A DNA stretch of 64,000 bases from an uncultured Eggerthella sp. (GCA_900538545.1 UPYK01000001.1:166819-230818), one strand, 5' to 3'; counted from the stretch's first letter, positions 33,153 to 41,730 are shown. Translations and numbers: made by a program. The notes: generated from the letters alone by a model not told the origin.

Positions 33153-33335
33153 AATCTTCAGGGCAGGGTGAAATTCCCGACCGGCGGTAACAGTCCGCGA
33201 CCCTTGTTCGGCGCAAGTCCAACAAGGCTGATTCGGTGAAATTCCGGAACCGACAGTATAGTCTGGATGGAAGAAGATCGATCGCTGTATCGTTGTGGTC
33301 ATATGCCCTGGAACGCTATGTTTCAGGGCTTTTTT
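33153..33335 (+). ncRNA. FMN riboswitch with transcription terminator
   Basis: The aptamer runs from AATCTTCAGGGCAGGGTG to GTCTGGATGGAAGAAGAT (33153-33278), with the conserved GAAATTCCCGACCGGCGGT, GTCCGCGACCC, GGTGAAATTCCGGAACCGAC and AGTCTGGATGG blocks. The expression platform is GCCCTGgAAC...GTTtCAGGGC plus T6 (33305-33335). CAGGGC at 33159-33164 equals the terminator's right arm and could pair with its left arm as antiterminator. FMN binding should favour termination and switch off ribD-ribE-ribBA-ribH. Confidence 0.97.
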
Positions 33336-33406
33336 CATGGCAGCAACTGCATATATGCTTGCAAGTTTGCGACGTGCGATCATGTACGACACCTTCTTGT
33401 ATCAGC

Positions 33407-33438
33407 AGCTCTGAAGAGCTTGGCCACTAGTGGCCAAG
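33407..33438 (+). other. Overlapping perfect palindromes in the rib leader
   Basis: AGCTCT-GA-AGAGCT (33407-33420) runs into CTTGGCCACTAGTGGCCAAG (33419-33438), a full 20-bp palindrome, between the riboswitch terminator and the ribD RBS. Role unknown; possible RNA stability element. Confidence 0.6.
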
Positions 33439-33477
33439 GAAAAGATCAGAGGCTGTTGAGATAAGGAGGTGTTTTTG

Positions 33478-34662
33478 ATGGGTGAGCACGAACAGGCGAA
33501 TGCGACCAGTGAAGATACGCAGGGCGCGAACGAGCATGAACGTTACATGGCGCGTGCGCTCAAACTGGCGGCGCGCGGTGCTGGCTGGACCAACCCTAAT
33601 CCTCAGGTGGGAGCCGCTATCGTGAAGGATGGCCGCATCATAGGTGAGGGCTGGCACACTGCCTATGGTAAGCTTCATGCCGAACGCGAGGCGCTGGCGC
33701 ATTGCACGGAAGACCCACGTGGCGCGACCATCTACGTGACGCTCGAACCCTGCTGTCATTGGGGAAAGACGCCGCCTTGCACGGAAGCTATCATCGAGGC
33801 GGGCATCGCGCGCGTGGTGGTGGGTGCGCCTGATCCTAATCCGCTCGTGGCAGGCAAGGGCTTCGAGGTCCTGCGCGAGGCAGGTATCGAGGTCATTGAA
33901 GATGTGCTTTTGGACGAATGCCGCGCGATCAACGAAGTGTTCTTCCATTACATCCAAACTGGCTTGCCGCTGGTCATCGCTAAGTATGCGATGACGCTCG
34001 ATGGCAAGATCGCGACCAGAACAGGCGCATCGCGCTGGATCACCTCTGAGGCCGCGCGTGCGAAGGTTCATGAGGATCGCCATCGGTATGCGGCGATCAT
34101 GGTTGGTATCGGAACGGTGCTGGCGGACGATCCTGAACTTACAAGCCGCATTCCTAACAAAGAAACGAAGAACCCCCTGCGCGTGGTGGTTGATTCTTCG
34201 GCGCGCACCCCGCTTACTTCGAAGCTCGTGCAAACAGCGCACGAGATCCCCACGATGATCGCGGTAGCGGCGCAAGCTCCGCAAAAGCGCATCACAGCGC
34301 TTGAAGAGGCGGGTTGCGAGATGTTCGTTTCGCCGGTGTGTGAGACGATGCAATCCACTGAACACGATCGTGTCGATCTTCCTGCCTTGCTGGCATATCT
34401 CGGCAAAGAGAAAACAATTGACTCGGTGATCGTTGAGGGTGGTGCAACGTTGCTTTGGTCATTCTTTTCCCAAGGTTTGGTCGACCGTGTGCAAGCCTAT
34501 ATCGCCCCAAGGATCTTCGGCGGCGCAGATGCACCAAGCCCTGTTCAGGGGTTGGGGGTTGAAACGCCAGCGAATGCGATCCAGTGCAGTACGCCAACGA
34601 TCACGCAACTTGGTCAAGACATCCTTCTCGAATGCGAGGTGCAGAAATGTTTACCGGAATAG
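33478..34662 (+). CDS. ribD: Bifunctional pyrimidine deaminase/reductase RibD
   Basis: A 394-residue enzyme for riboflavin steps 2 and 3. The deaminase half carries zinc ligands H67, C92 and C101 and catalytic E69 (KLHAEREAL, TLEPCCHWGKTPPC). The reductase half begins near 160 (YAMTLDGKIATRTGASRWITSEAAR) and uses NADPH to reduce the ribosyl side chain. The start chosen is the ATG 8 bases after GGAGG; a GTG 9 bases upstream is in frame but overlaps the RBS. First gene of the FMN-switched operon; it overlaps ribE by 16 bases. Confidence 0.97.
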   Translation: MGEHEQANATSEDTQGANEHERYMARALKLAARGAGWTNPNPQVGAAIVKDGRIIGEGWHTAYGKLHAEREALAHCTEDPRGATIYVTLEPCCHWGKTPPCTEAIIEAGIARVVVGAPDPNPLVAGKGFEVLREAGIEVIEDVLLDECRAINEVFFHYIQTGLPLVIAKYAMTLDGKIATRTGASRWITSEAARAKVHEDRHRYAAIMVGIGTVLADDPELTSRIPNKETKNPLRVVVDSSARTPLTSKLVQTAHEIPTMIAVAAQAPQKRITALEEAGCEMFVSPVCETMQSTEHDRVDLPALLAYLGKEKTIDSVIVEGGATLLWSFFSQGLVDRVQAYIAPRIFGGADAPSPVQGLGVETPANAIQCSTPTITQLGQDILLECEVQKCLPE

Positions 34663-35306
34663 TCGAGGCGGTGGGCACGGTGAAGGCCCTGCGCAAGGGC
34701 GCGCACAGCGCCATCATCACGGTCGAAGCGCCGCAGATCTTGGACGATGTTCACCTGGGCGACAGTATCGCAGTGAATGGAGTCTGCCTGACCGTTACGG
34801 CGTTCACCGCGCATACCTTCGATGCGGACATCATGCATGAAACACTCGATCGCTCGGATCTGGGTGCACTCCATGCAGGCAGCAAGGTGAACGTTGAGCG
34901 CGCCATGGCGGCCAACGGGCGCTTCGGCGGACACATCGTTTCAGGCCACATCGATGGTGTGGGCAAGATCACGCGCATCGAGACTGACGACAATGCGGTC
35001 TGGTTCACCATCGCGGCTGATCAGAGCATTCTTCGCCATGTGATCCTGAAAGGCTCGATCGCTATTGACGGTATCAGCCTCACGGTGGCGCGCCTCACAG
35101 ATGACACATTCAGCGTCTCAGTGATTCCGCATACGCGCGCCGAAACGAATCTGGCGCAGAAACGCGTGGGTGATGAGGTCAACCTGGAAACCGATGTGAT
35201 CGGCAAGTATGTCGACCGTCTGCTTTCCCTTGGCCCGCCAAGCAGTTCGTCGCCCGAGCACACGCAAGGAATCACCAGAGATTTTTTGCTGATGAATGGG
35301 TTTTAA
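34647..35306 (+). CDS. ribE: Riboflavin synthase, alpha chain
   Basis: A 219-residue enzyme that dismutates two lumazines to riboflavin and a pyrimidine. It has two tandem lumazine-binding barrels: MFTGIVEAVGTV...GDSIAVNGVCLTVT with GGHIVSGHIDGVG, then LKGSIAIDGISLTVA. The start MFTGIVE is the family start, inside the end of ribD. Order ribD-ribE-ribBA-ribH is the classical one. Confidence 0.98.
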   Translation: MFTGIVEAVGTVKALRKGAHSAIITVEAPQILDDVHLGDSIAVNGVCLTVTAFTAHTFDADIMHETLDRSDLGALHAGSKVNVERAMAANGRFGGHIVSGHIDGVGKITRIETDDNAVWFTIAADQSILRHVILKGSIAIDGISLTVARLTDDTFSVSVIPHTRAETNLAQKRVGDEVNLETDVIGKYVDRLLSLGPPSSSSPEHTQGITRDFLLMNGF

Positions 35307-35348
35307 AGAATACGTTAGTACGTTCGTTTGAGATAAGAAGGAGCAAGC

Positions 35349-36551
35349 ATGTTCAAATTCAACACCATCGAAGAAGCACTCGAAGACCTGCGCCAGGGCA
35401 AGGTTGTCCTCTGCACCGACGATCCAGATCGTGAGAACGAGGGCGACTTCATCTGCGCGGCCGAGTTCGCCACCACCGAGAACGTGAACTTCATGGCGGT
35501 GCACGGCAAGGGCCTCATCTGCATGCCGATGAGCATCGATCTTTGCAAGAAGCTGCAGTTCCCGCAGATGGTCATCGAGAACACCGACAACCACGAAACG
35601 GCGTTCACGGTCTCGATCGACCACGTGGATACCACTACGGGCATCTCCGCTGAAGAGCGCGGTCTTACGGCGCGCAAGGTGGTCGACCAAGATGCGAAGC
35701 CGACCGATTTTCGCAGGCCAGGGCATATGTTTCCGCTCATGGCAAAGCCGAACGGCGTGCTTGAGCGCAACGGCCACACCGAAGCAACGGTTGATCTCAT
35801 GCGCCTGGCAGGCCTTCAAGAGTGCGGCCTCTGCTGTGAGATCATGCGCGATGATGGCACGATGATGCGCACGCCCGAGCTTATCGAGCTGGCGAAGAAG
35901 TTCGACCTGAAGTTCATTAGCATTAAGGCGCTGCAGGAATATCGCAAGAAGAACGAGAACCACGTCACCGAGATCGCCAACACGAATATGCCCACGAAAT
36001 ATGGCAACTTCCGTGCGCGGGTGTTCGTGAACAAGCTCAACGGTGAGCATCACGTTGCGTTGGTGAAGGGCGATATCGGCAATGGGGAAGACGTGCTCGT
36101 GCGCGTTCATTCCGAGTGCTTGACCGGCGATGCGTTTGGCTCGATGCGCTGCGATTGCGGTGATCAGCTTGCTCAAGCCATGCGCCAGGTGGAAGAAGAG
36201 GGTCGTGGCGTGGTGCTCTACATGCGCCAAGAAGGCCGCGGGATCGGCTTGGTGAATAAGTTGCGTGCCTACGAGCTGCAGGATATGGGTATGGATACGC
36301 TCGAGGCGAATCTGGCGCTCGGTTTCGAAGGTGATATGCGCGAGTACTACATCGGCGCGCAGATCCTACGGAGCTTGGGCGTGAAGACGATGCGCCTGCT
36401 CACGAACAATCCTGACAAGGTTTACCAGCTCAAAGATTTCGGACTCGAGATCATTGATCGTGTGCCGATCCAGATTCCGGCGACCGAGCACGACCATTTC
36501 TACCTGAAGACCAAGCAGGAGAAGATGGGTCATCTTTTGAGCATCAATTAA
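35349..36551 (+). CDS. ribBA: Bifunctional DHBP synthase / GTP cyclohydrolase II
   Basis: A 400-residue fusion. The N-terminal half (about 1-200) makes 3,4-dihydroxy-2-butanone 4-phosphate from ribulose 5-phosphate (DDPDRENEGDFICAAE, the acidic Mg site; HTEATVDLMRLAG). The C-terminal half opens GTP: VHSECLTGDAFGSMRCDCGDQL gives the three zinc cysteines and MRQEGRGIGL the catalytic region. Both halves look intact. AAGGAGCAAGC precedes the ATG. Confidence 0.98.
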   Translation: MFKFNTIEEALEDLRQGKVVLCTDDPDRENEGDFICAAEFATTENVNFMAVHGKGLICMPMSIDLCKKLQFPQMVIENTDNHETAFTVSIDHVDTTTGISAEERGLTARKVVDQDAKPTDFRRPGHMFPLMAKPNGVLERNGHTEATVDLMRLAGLQECGLCCEIMRDDGTMMRTPELIELAKKFDLKFISIKALQEYRKKNENHVTEIANTNMPTKYGNFRARVFVNKLNGEHHVALVKGDIGNGEDVLVRVHSECLTGDAFGSMRCDCGDQLAQAMRQVEEEGRGVVLYMRQEGRGIGLVNKLRAYELQDMGMDTLEANLALGFEGDMREYYIGAQILRSLGVKTMRLLTNNPDKVYQLKDFGLEIIDRVPIQIPATEHDHFYLKTKQEKMGHLLSIN

Positions 36552-36618
36552 CCAGCGAATCAGACAATTGTGCTTTTGAAAAACTAACAACTGTACCTAA
36601 CAAACGAAAGGAAATCAC

Positions 36619-37080
36619 ATGAACACACTCGAAGGAAATCTCATTGCAAAGGGCCTCAAGATCGGCATAGTTGGTGCGCGCTTCAACGAATTCATCACCT
36701 CGAAGTTGATCTCGGGAGCGATGGATGCGCTCGTTCGTCACGACGTGAAAGAAGAAGACGTTGACGTAGCATGGGTGCCTGGCGCATTCGAGATTCCGTT
36801 GGTGGCAAAGAAGATGGCAGAGAGCGGCAAGTATGATGCAGTCATCTGCTTGGGCGCGGTCATTCGTGGTGCTACCTCGCATTATGATCTGGTCTGCAAC
36901 GAAGCGGCGAAGGGCATCGCGCATGTTTCGCTGGATACGGGTGTACCGGTTATGTTCGGCATCGTTACCACGGACACTATCGAGCAAGCCATCGAGCGCG
37001 CAGGCACGAAGGCGGGCAACAAGGGCTTCGATTGCGCGACGGGTGCTATTGAGATGGTTAATTTGCTTAAATCGATCTGA
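36619..37080 (+). CDS. ribH: 6,7-dimethyl-8-ribityllumazine synthase
   Basis: A 153-residue enzyme joining DHBP and the pyrimidinedione, often as a 60-mer capsid. GIVGARFNEFITSKLISGA, WVPGAFEIP, CLGAVIRGATSHYDLVCNEAAKG and TDTIEQAIERAGTKAGNKG are all present. GAAAGGAAA precedes the ATG. The stop TGA lies in the loop of the first hairpin of palindrome B, so the last codons are part of the structure. Confidence 0.98.
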   Translation: MNTLEGNLIAKGLKIGIVGARFNEFITSKLISGAMDALVRHDVKEEDVDVAWVPGAFEIPLVAKKMAESGKYDAVICLGAVIRGATSHYDLVCNEAAKGIAHVSLDTGVPVMFGIVTTDTIEQAIERAGTKAGNKGFDCATGAIEMVNLLKSI

Positions 37081-37275
37081 CGATCGATTTAACGAATCGA
37101 TGCTGCGAAGAAACGAGAACGAATTTACTCAAATCGATCTAACGATCGATTTTCGAATCGACACTGCGAAGACACGAGAGCGGATCTTGAGCTTTCTACG
37201 CTTTCTTTCATGTACAAAGTACGCTCAATCGCGTATCGAGTTCAAGCTCTCGCTCTCGTGTCTTCTCGCTGACTT
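37067..37275. repeat. Large nested palindrome B at the end of ribH
   Basis: Two tandem units of about 62 bp, each a small hairpin (TTAAATCGATC-TGAC-GATCGATTTAA at 37067-37092; AAATCGATC-TAAC-GATCGATTT at 37131-37152) then CGAATCGA..CTGCGAAGA.ACGAGA.CG. The second unit's tail (37166-37182) is the left arm of a hairpin closing with CGCTCTCGTGTCTTC (37251-37265). Inner stems are GAGCTT/AAGCTC, TACGC/GCGTA and GTAC-AAA-GTAC. It shares TCGACACTGCGAA and TTCTCGCTGACTT with element A. The 342-bp gap contains no gene. Confidence 0.85.
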
Positions 37276-37422
37276 TACCAACTATGCGAGTTTAAAAAAA
37301 TGATAATAAAGTAAATTTGCTGAAGCACTGATAGGGGCGAAAAACAAGTGAGTTTTCAGCTTGTGTTAGGGCGATTTTGTATCATTATCAATGACGTGAC
37401 TTAATTGATTTAGTGGGACAGT

Positions 37423-38082
37423 ATGAGCAAAGGGACGATATTCTTCGATTACGACGGCACGCTTCATGACAGCATGAAGCTCTATAGCCCTGCGCTCCGT
37501 AAAGCGTATGCGTGGCTTGTGGATCAAGGTATCGTCGAGCCGCAGGAGTTGCGCGATGAAGAGATCTGTCGTTGGCTCGGGTGGCAAGTCGAGGATATGT
37601 GGACCACCTTCGTTCCCGGCATCGATGAAACAACATGGCGTACTGCCGCGAAGATGGTCGCGGATGACATGAATGAGGGGCTGCATGCGGGGAGAGGTGC
37701 GCTTTTTCCAGGAGTGAAGGAGATGCTCGAAGAGCTTTATGCGCACGGCTTCGATCTTGCTTTCCTCTCGAATTGCGGCAGACCCTATTGTGACAGTCAC
37801 CTGCGTATTTTTGGCATCGACCACCTGTTCGCTGCCACCTATTGCGCTGAGGAATTCGGTTTCATCCCAAAATGGCAGATCTATCAGCAGGTAGCGCCCT
37901 GGCATGTCGATCCACAGGTGATGGTAGGGGACCGCTTTCACGATATCGAAGTGGCCACCCGCGCAGGCATTCCCTCGATCGGTTGTGCATACGGTTACGG
38001 CGATTCGTCTGAGCTTGAAGCCGCGACCATCACGGTCGATTCACCAGCCCAAATCCCTGCTGCAATCCAGCGTTTGATCTAA
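37423..38082 (+). CDS. HAD-superfamily phosphatase, phosphoglycolate phosphatase-like
   Basis: A 219-residue Haloacid-dehalogenase hydrolase. Motif I is DYDGT with D9 and D11; motif II Ser lies in LAFLSNCGR; motif IV is MVGDRFHDIEVA. A cap domain spans about residues 18-90. Substrates of this subgroup vary (phosphoglycolate, pyrophosphate, nucleotides), so none is assigned. It follows palindrome B. Its last 4 bases overlap the end of the convergent HipA-like gene. Confidence 0.85.
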   Translation: MSKGTIFFDYDGTLHDSMKLYSPALRKAYAWLVDQGIVEPQELRDEEICRWLGWQVEDMWTTFVPGIDETTWRTAAKMVADDMNEGLHAGRGALFPGVKEMLEELYAHGFDLAFLSNCGRPYCDSHLRIFGIDHLFAATYCAEEFGFIPKWQIYQQVAPWHVDPQVMVGDRFHDIEVATRAGIPSIGCAYGYGDSSELEAATITVDSPAQIPAAIQRLI

Positions 38083-39416
38083 CGATCGTGCTCTTCCTGC
38101 GCTTCGATCACGCGTTCAAGCTGAATTTCGAATTGCTTTGCGGCAGCACGTGGGAACCACGCAGGCAAGAGCTCGTTTCTTGACAAGGTCTCAACGATCT
38201 CATCTTCGAACCCATCCAGTTTTCGCGCATCGAACCATGAGTAATCACGCACCAAAGCAAGTTGGGATGAAGGGTATTCCGAAAAAGGATGTGAGGTGTG
38301 GAAGAACGGCCGCGACCCAAAGTCAGATTCGCGTTGCGCGCTGTAATAGAACCCTCGACCATTGTCGAAAAGCGGGGCCACTCCTACGAACTGCAGCGTT
38401 TCCGAATCGCGGATGAGTCCCAAGTTCATATCGTGCCGGTCGATGTTTGCCGTAAGAAAATCGCACACGATCATCTTGGCAAGTTGGCGCTCAATGTCCG
38501 TTACTCCTAGTTCATTGCAAACTTCAATATATTCGGCATAGTTGTATGGCTCAGATTGCGGCCTACGAAAACAACTCATGATCTCACGCAAGGGAACGAG
38601 CTGCGTGTGTTTAGTGATGAAATTCTCGCAGACCGAATGAGGTTTCCCTTCGTACTTTTCGATCGAATACGTAACGAAATCTTGCGGCTCGAGCAGACGT
38701 TCATAAAGCTTACTGGCAAGCAGCTCGGCAAAAGGCTCGCGCTCTCCCTGGCCGCTTCCCTTGATGAGAAAGTTCTTGCCGTCGCGTTGCTCCCACCATT
38801 TAGGAAGCATGCCAGGCGTTCCGCTTCCGGGTCCTTTTTCGTTAACATTACCTACGTAAGGATTATGAAAGTAATTGATCTCATTCCAGTCGAGATCAGA
38901 ACCTTCAGGCTTGAACCAATATTGATCGGTGAGGTTTTGCCCGAATGTTTGAAAGAGAAGTTCTGCTGGATCTTTGCAGCCTGTTTTGGCGAGTATCTCA
39001 CGAAGACCAATGCGGTTTTCGGGAATGTAGCGATCAGTGATCCAAGAGGTGAGCTGGGTTGCCGTTGGCTTGCCGATTCCTCTGCAGGCTCCGACCGGGC
39101 TTGCGATCACGTGCTCATCCGTCTCCACCTTTACAACGCGCTTTGACTCGCTATCGAATACGAAGTGCAAGATGGCATCATTCTTATTCATGAGCGTGTA
39201 GGCTTGGATAAGATCGCGCTTCTTTTGCCCGTAGGGAGGTCGGCCTGAAACAGTTCCGTTAGCAACGCGGGATCGAACGGACTCTTCGCTCACTGCCCAG
39301 GATCTACCGAATTTTTGCGCTTCAAGATCGCCGCTATGAATGAGCGCTACCACACGGCGTTCGCTCACGCCGAGCAATCGGGCTGCTTCTGCGCTTGTAA
39401 TATTAGTGCCGTTCAT
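38079..39416 (-). CDS. Excisionase-type HTH fused to HipA-like kinase domain
   Basis: A 445-residue fusion. Residues about 7-50 (TSAEAARLLGVSERRVVALIHSGDLEAQKFGRSWAVS) are a MerR/excisionase-like DNA-binding domain. The rest resembles HipA serine/threonine kinases: a mid-region with HFVFDSESKR and KNFLIKGSGQGEREPFAELLASKLYERLL, then the catalytic NIDRHDMNLGLI near 325-336 and metal-binding PLFDNGRGF near 345. HipA toxins phosphorylate tRNA synthetases and are usually paired with a separate HipB repressor; here the DNA-binding part is in the same chain and no partner gene adjoins. The start at MNGTN uses GGAAGAG; longer in-frame starts lack an RBS and overlap operator-like repeats. Confidence 0.75.
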   Translation of the reverse strand: MNGTNITSAEAARLLGVSERRVVALIHSGDLEAQKFGRSWAVSEESVRSRVANGTVSGRPPYGQKKRDLIQAYTLMNKNDAILHFVFDSESKRVVKVETDEHVIASPVGACRGIGKPTATQLTSWITDRYIPENRIGLREILAKTGCKDPAELLFQTFGQNLTDQYWFKPEGSDLDWNEINYFHNPYVGNVNEKGPGSGTPGMLPKWWEQRDGKNFLIKGSGQGEREPFAELLASKLYERLLEPQDFVTYSIEKYEGKPHSVCENFITKHTQLVPLREIMSCFRRPQSEPYNYAEYIEVCNELGVTDIERQLAKMIVCDFLTANIDRHDMNLGLIRDSETLQFVGVAPLFDNGRGFYYSAQRESDFGSRPFFHTSHPFSEYPSSQLALVRDYSWFDARKLDGFEDEIVETLSRNELLPAWFPRAAAKQFEIQLERVIEAQEEHDR

Positions 39417-39462
39417 ATTCTCTTCCATGGATGGTAGGAATCTAGCCAGAAAAGTATACCGC

Positions 39463-39570
39463 ATTCAGAATAGTTTCATAGTTCAATATTGGCGAAAAAC
39501 TATTCCGAATCCGGAACAGTTTTGCAGAACTCGAACATGATACGTGTTCTGGCAGCAGAATAGTTGAAGC
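39463..39570. promoter_or_regulatory. Operator array upstream of the HTH-HipA gene
   Basis: ATTCAGAATAGTTT (39463-39476), its inverted form AAACTATTCCGAAT (39497-39510), and ATCCGGAACAGTTT (39509-39522, 11 of 14) lie in tandem; a weaker GCAGAATAGTTG is at 39555-39566. Consensus ATTCNGAATAGTTT. They are likely binding sites for the HTH domain of the adjacent gene. Confidence 0.6.
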
Positions 39571-39582
39571 GTTTATTGAACT

Positions 39583-40179
39583 CTACCGCCAGCACTGATA
39601 GTTGTACTGTTCTGGCTGTTTGTTAGGTTCTTGCAAGCAGATAGTCGGCAGGTCGCGTGGAACATCTTTGCCCGTATAGAAGAAACCTGCCTCGGCTAAT
39701 TGGCTCGCTTCGCTCTGATAGTCATCTGCTGAAGTTTGCGTGTAGGCGCGCTCCTCGTCGCTCAGCTGACCGCGGACTTTTGCCGGAACACCCATTACAA
39801 GCGATCCATCAGGGATAACAGCCCCTTTGGTAACCACGGCGCCCGCGCCAACAACGCAGTTTTTGCCTACTACTGCGCCATCCAGGATCACAGAATTCAT
39901 GCCGATGATCGTGTTGTCCTTCACGGTTGCACCATGGATCGTGGCATTATGACCAACGGTCACGTTGTTGCCGATCGTGCAAGGGAAGTCATATTCAACA
40001 TGTATCACGCAGTTGTCTTGAATGTTCGTGTTCGTTCCGATCACGATCGGTTCACGTTCGGCGCGCATAACCACACCGGGATAGACCGAGGAATGCTTGC
40101 CGATGGTGATGTCGCCCAGAAGCGTGCAGTTGCGCGCTAGATAGCACTCTGGATCAAGTTTGACTGCATTGATTTCCAT
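39583..40179 (-). CDS. Gamma-carbonic anhydrase family hexapeptide-repeat protein
   Basis: A 198-residue left-handed beta-helix with repeated I-G-x-x-x-x units (TIGKHSSVYPG, VIGTNTNIQD, TIGNNVTVGHN). The three zinc histidines of gamma-carbonic anhydrases are at H60, H77 and H82. A C-terminal extension of about 45 residues (TQTSADDYQSEASQLAEAG...) follows the core. Family members either hydrate CO2 or act as acyltransferases; the His triad favours a metal enzyme. ATG at 40179 after GAAGGAG. Confidence 0.85.
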   Translation of the reverse strand: MEINAVKLDPECYLARNCTLLGDITIGKHSSVYPGVVMRAEREPIVIGTNTNIQDNCVIHVEYDFPCTIGNNVTVGHNATIHGATVKDNTIIGMNSVILDGAVVGKNCVVGAGAVVTKGAVIPDGSLVMGVPAKVRGQLSDEERAYTQTSADDYQSEASQLAEAGFFYTGKDVPRDLPTICLQEPNKQPEQYNYQCWR

Positions 40180-40261
40180 GTTCACTCCTTCAAGATCTCG
40201 CTCTTACTATTATATGCTCTACTTTTTGCAATCTTTGGTCACGCTGCAAGGCTCACTACGC

Positions 40262-40291
40262 AAAAAAGGACCCGCATGAAGCGAGTCCTTT
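40262..40291 (-). terminator. Terminator downstream of the aminotransferase and tRNA fragment
   Basis: On the minus strand AAAGGACTCGC-TTCAT-GCGGGTCCTTTTTT, 11 pairs with one wobble. Confidence 0.85.
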
Positions 40292-40294
40292 AAG

Positions 40295-40320
40295 TGGCGG
40301 AAGGGGAGATTCAAACCCCT
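40295..40320 (-). other. tRNA 3'-end fragment (possible attachment-site remnant)
   Basis: The minus strand reads GGGGTTTGAATCTCCCC then TTCCGCCA, like the T arm and 3' acceptor strand of a tRNA, directly followed by a terminator. No matching 5' half (GGCGGAA...) precedes it; the upstream bases are the aminotransferase 3' end. It could be a copied 3' end left by a tRNA-integrating element, or chance. Confidence 0.4.
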
Positions 40321-40359
40321 TTCCCTTGCGCTTGCTTGTCAGCAATTTTCTCTACTTGA

Positions 40360-41649
40360 TTAATCCTCCAGCAGCTTCTCGACCGCAGCAAGCTTCACGC
40401 AGGTCACGAACACCTTCATGGCTTGGTCGAGCTCCTCGAGCGGTGGCAGGGTAGGAGCGATGCGGATGTTCGAGTCCGCTGGATCGTTCTTGTAAGGATA
40501 CGTTGCGCCGGCGCCCGTCATGGTCACACCAGCATCCTTTGCCAGCGAAACGATGCGCTTCGCCGTGCCTTCAGGAGCATCGAAGGAGATGAAGTAGCCA
40601 CCACGCGGGTTGCTCCAGCTGCCGCAGCCCGTTCCCTCAAGCCCGTTGCTCAAAGTCTCGAGTACCAGCTCGAACTTCGGACGGATGATGGCGGCGTGCT
40701 TCGCCATGTGCTCAGCGATGCCATCCGCGTCCTTCAAGAACTTGACGTGGCGCAGCTGGTTGATCTTGTCATGGCCGATCGTCTGCACGCCCATGCGTGC
40801 CTTGATGTCCGCGATATTCTCAGGGCTTGCTGCCATAGCTGAGATGCCAGCGCCCGGGAGCGTGACCTTGGAAGTCGAACCGAACTTGAAGTAGCGATTC
40901 GGATTGCCTGCTTCAACACAAGCATCGGCAATATCGAGCAACTGATCCTGATCAGCCACATCGTCATAGAGGTGATGAACGGTATAAGCGTTATCCCAGA
41001 AGATATGGAAATCGTCTGCTGCGGTGGGCATGGATGCCAGCTCGCGCACGACCTCATCGCTATACGTAACGCCGCCTGGATTGGAATACTTTGGCACGCA
41101 CCAGATACCCTTCACAGAAGCATCATTCGCCACGAGTTCCTTGACCACGTCCATGTCGGGACCATCTTCGTTCATGGGAACCGGGATCATCTTGATGCCG
41201 AATGCCTCGGTCACGCCGAAGTGACGATCATAGCCCGGAACAGGGCAGAGGAACTTCACTTCTTCAAGCTGGCTCCAGGGGGTTGCGCCTAGCGTGCCGA
41301 ACACCCAGCAGCGCATGATGGTGTCATACATGATATTCAGGCTCGAGTTGCCGAACACGATCACGTTCTCAGGGTCATCATCAAGCATCGAAGCCATGAG
41401 CACCTTCGCTTCCTCGATGCCGTCCAAGATGCCGTAATTGCGCAGGTCAGTGCCAGCTTCATCAACACATTCGGTGGTCGAAGAAATGATATCGAGCATG
41501 GGCATGCTCAGATCCAACTGGTCTTTCGCGGGCTTGCCGCGAGCCATATTGAGAGAAAGGTCGAGCGCGCAATATTCGTCGTATTCCTTTTGCAGCGCAT
41601 CCTTGAGCGTCAAGAGTTCGTCTCGCGTCATTTCTTCGTAGGTGGACAT
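40360..41649 (-). CDS. PLP-dependent aminotransferase, aspartate-aminotransferase Ic type
   Basis: A 429-residue fold-type I aminotransferase. SLNMARGKPAKDQLDLSMPM, the FGNSSLNIMYDT phosphate-cup region, WCVPKYSNPGGVTY, WDNAYTVHHL and the lysine in KFGSTSKVTLPGAG (about K261) are visible. This pattern matches the actinobacterial subgroup described for C. glutamicum aspartate aminotransferase, so aspartate/2-oxoglutarate exchange is likely. The start MSTYEEM is nine codons into the open frame, with AAAGGAAAAGG upstream. Stands alone. Confidence 0.88.
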   Translation of the reverse strand: MSTYEEMTRDELLTLKDALQKEYDEYCALDLSLNMARGKPAKDQLDLSMPMLDIISSTTECVDEAGTDLRNYGILDGIEEAKVLMASMLDDDPENVIVFGNSSLNIMYDTIMRCWVFGTLGATPWSQLEEVKFLCPVPGYDRHFGVTEAFGIKMIPVPMNEDGPDMDVVKELVANDASVKGIWCVPKYSNPGGVTYSDEVVRELASMPTAADDFHIFWDNAYTVHHLYDDVADQDQLLDIADACVEAGNPNRYFKFGSTSKVTLPGAGISAMAASPENIADIKARMGVQTIGHDKINQLRHVKFLKDADGIAEHMAKHAAIIRPKFELVLETLSNGLEGTGCGSWSNPRGGYFISFDAPEGTAKRIVSLAKDAGVTMTGAGATYPYKNDPADSNIRIAPTLPPLEELDQAMKVFVTCVKLAAVEKLLED

Positions 41650-41724
41650 ACCTTTTCCTTTCGTATTGCGTCCCATATGCGGAATTTAACCGTATGAAAC
41701 ACTCATTATAGGGGATGCTTAGAG

Positions 41725-41730
41725 TATAAT
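41725..41730 (+). promoter_or_regulatory. Candidate -10 for the symporter gene
   Basis: A consensus TATAAT about 88 bp before the ATG, with no good -35 at 16-18 bp. Confidence 0.4.

Noticed and set aside
33087..33392. A minus-strand open frame across the FMN riboswitch
   Set aside because: It is opposite a highly structured regulatory RNA and has no RBS or domain.
37067..37190. A CRISPR-like repeat pair
   Set aside because: Only two units, with diverged repeats that carry their own hairpins and continue into an inverted arm; no spacers and no cas genes.
40295..40380. A complete tRNA gene on the minus strand
   Set aside because: The bases upstream are the 3' coding end of the aminotransferase and cannot form the acceptor, D or anticodon stems.
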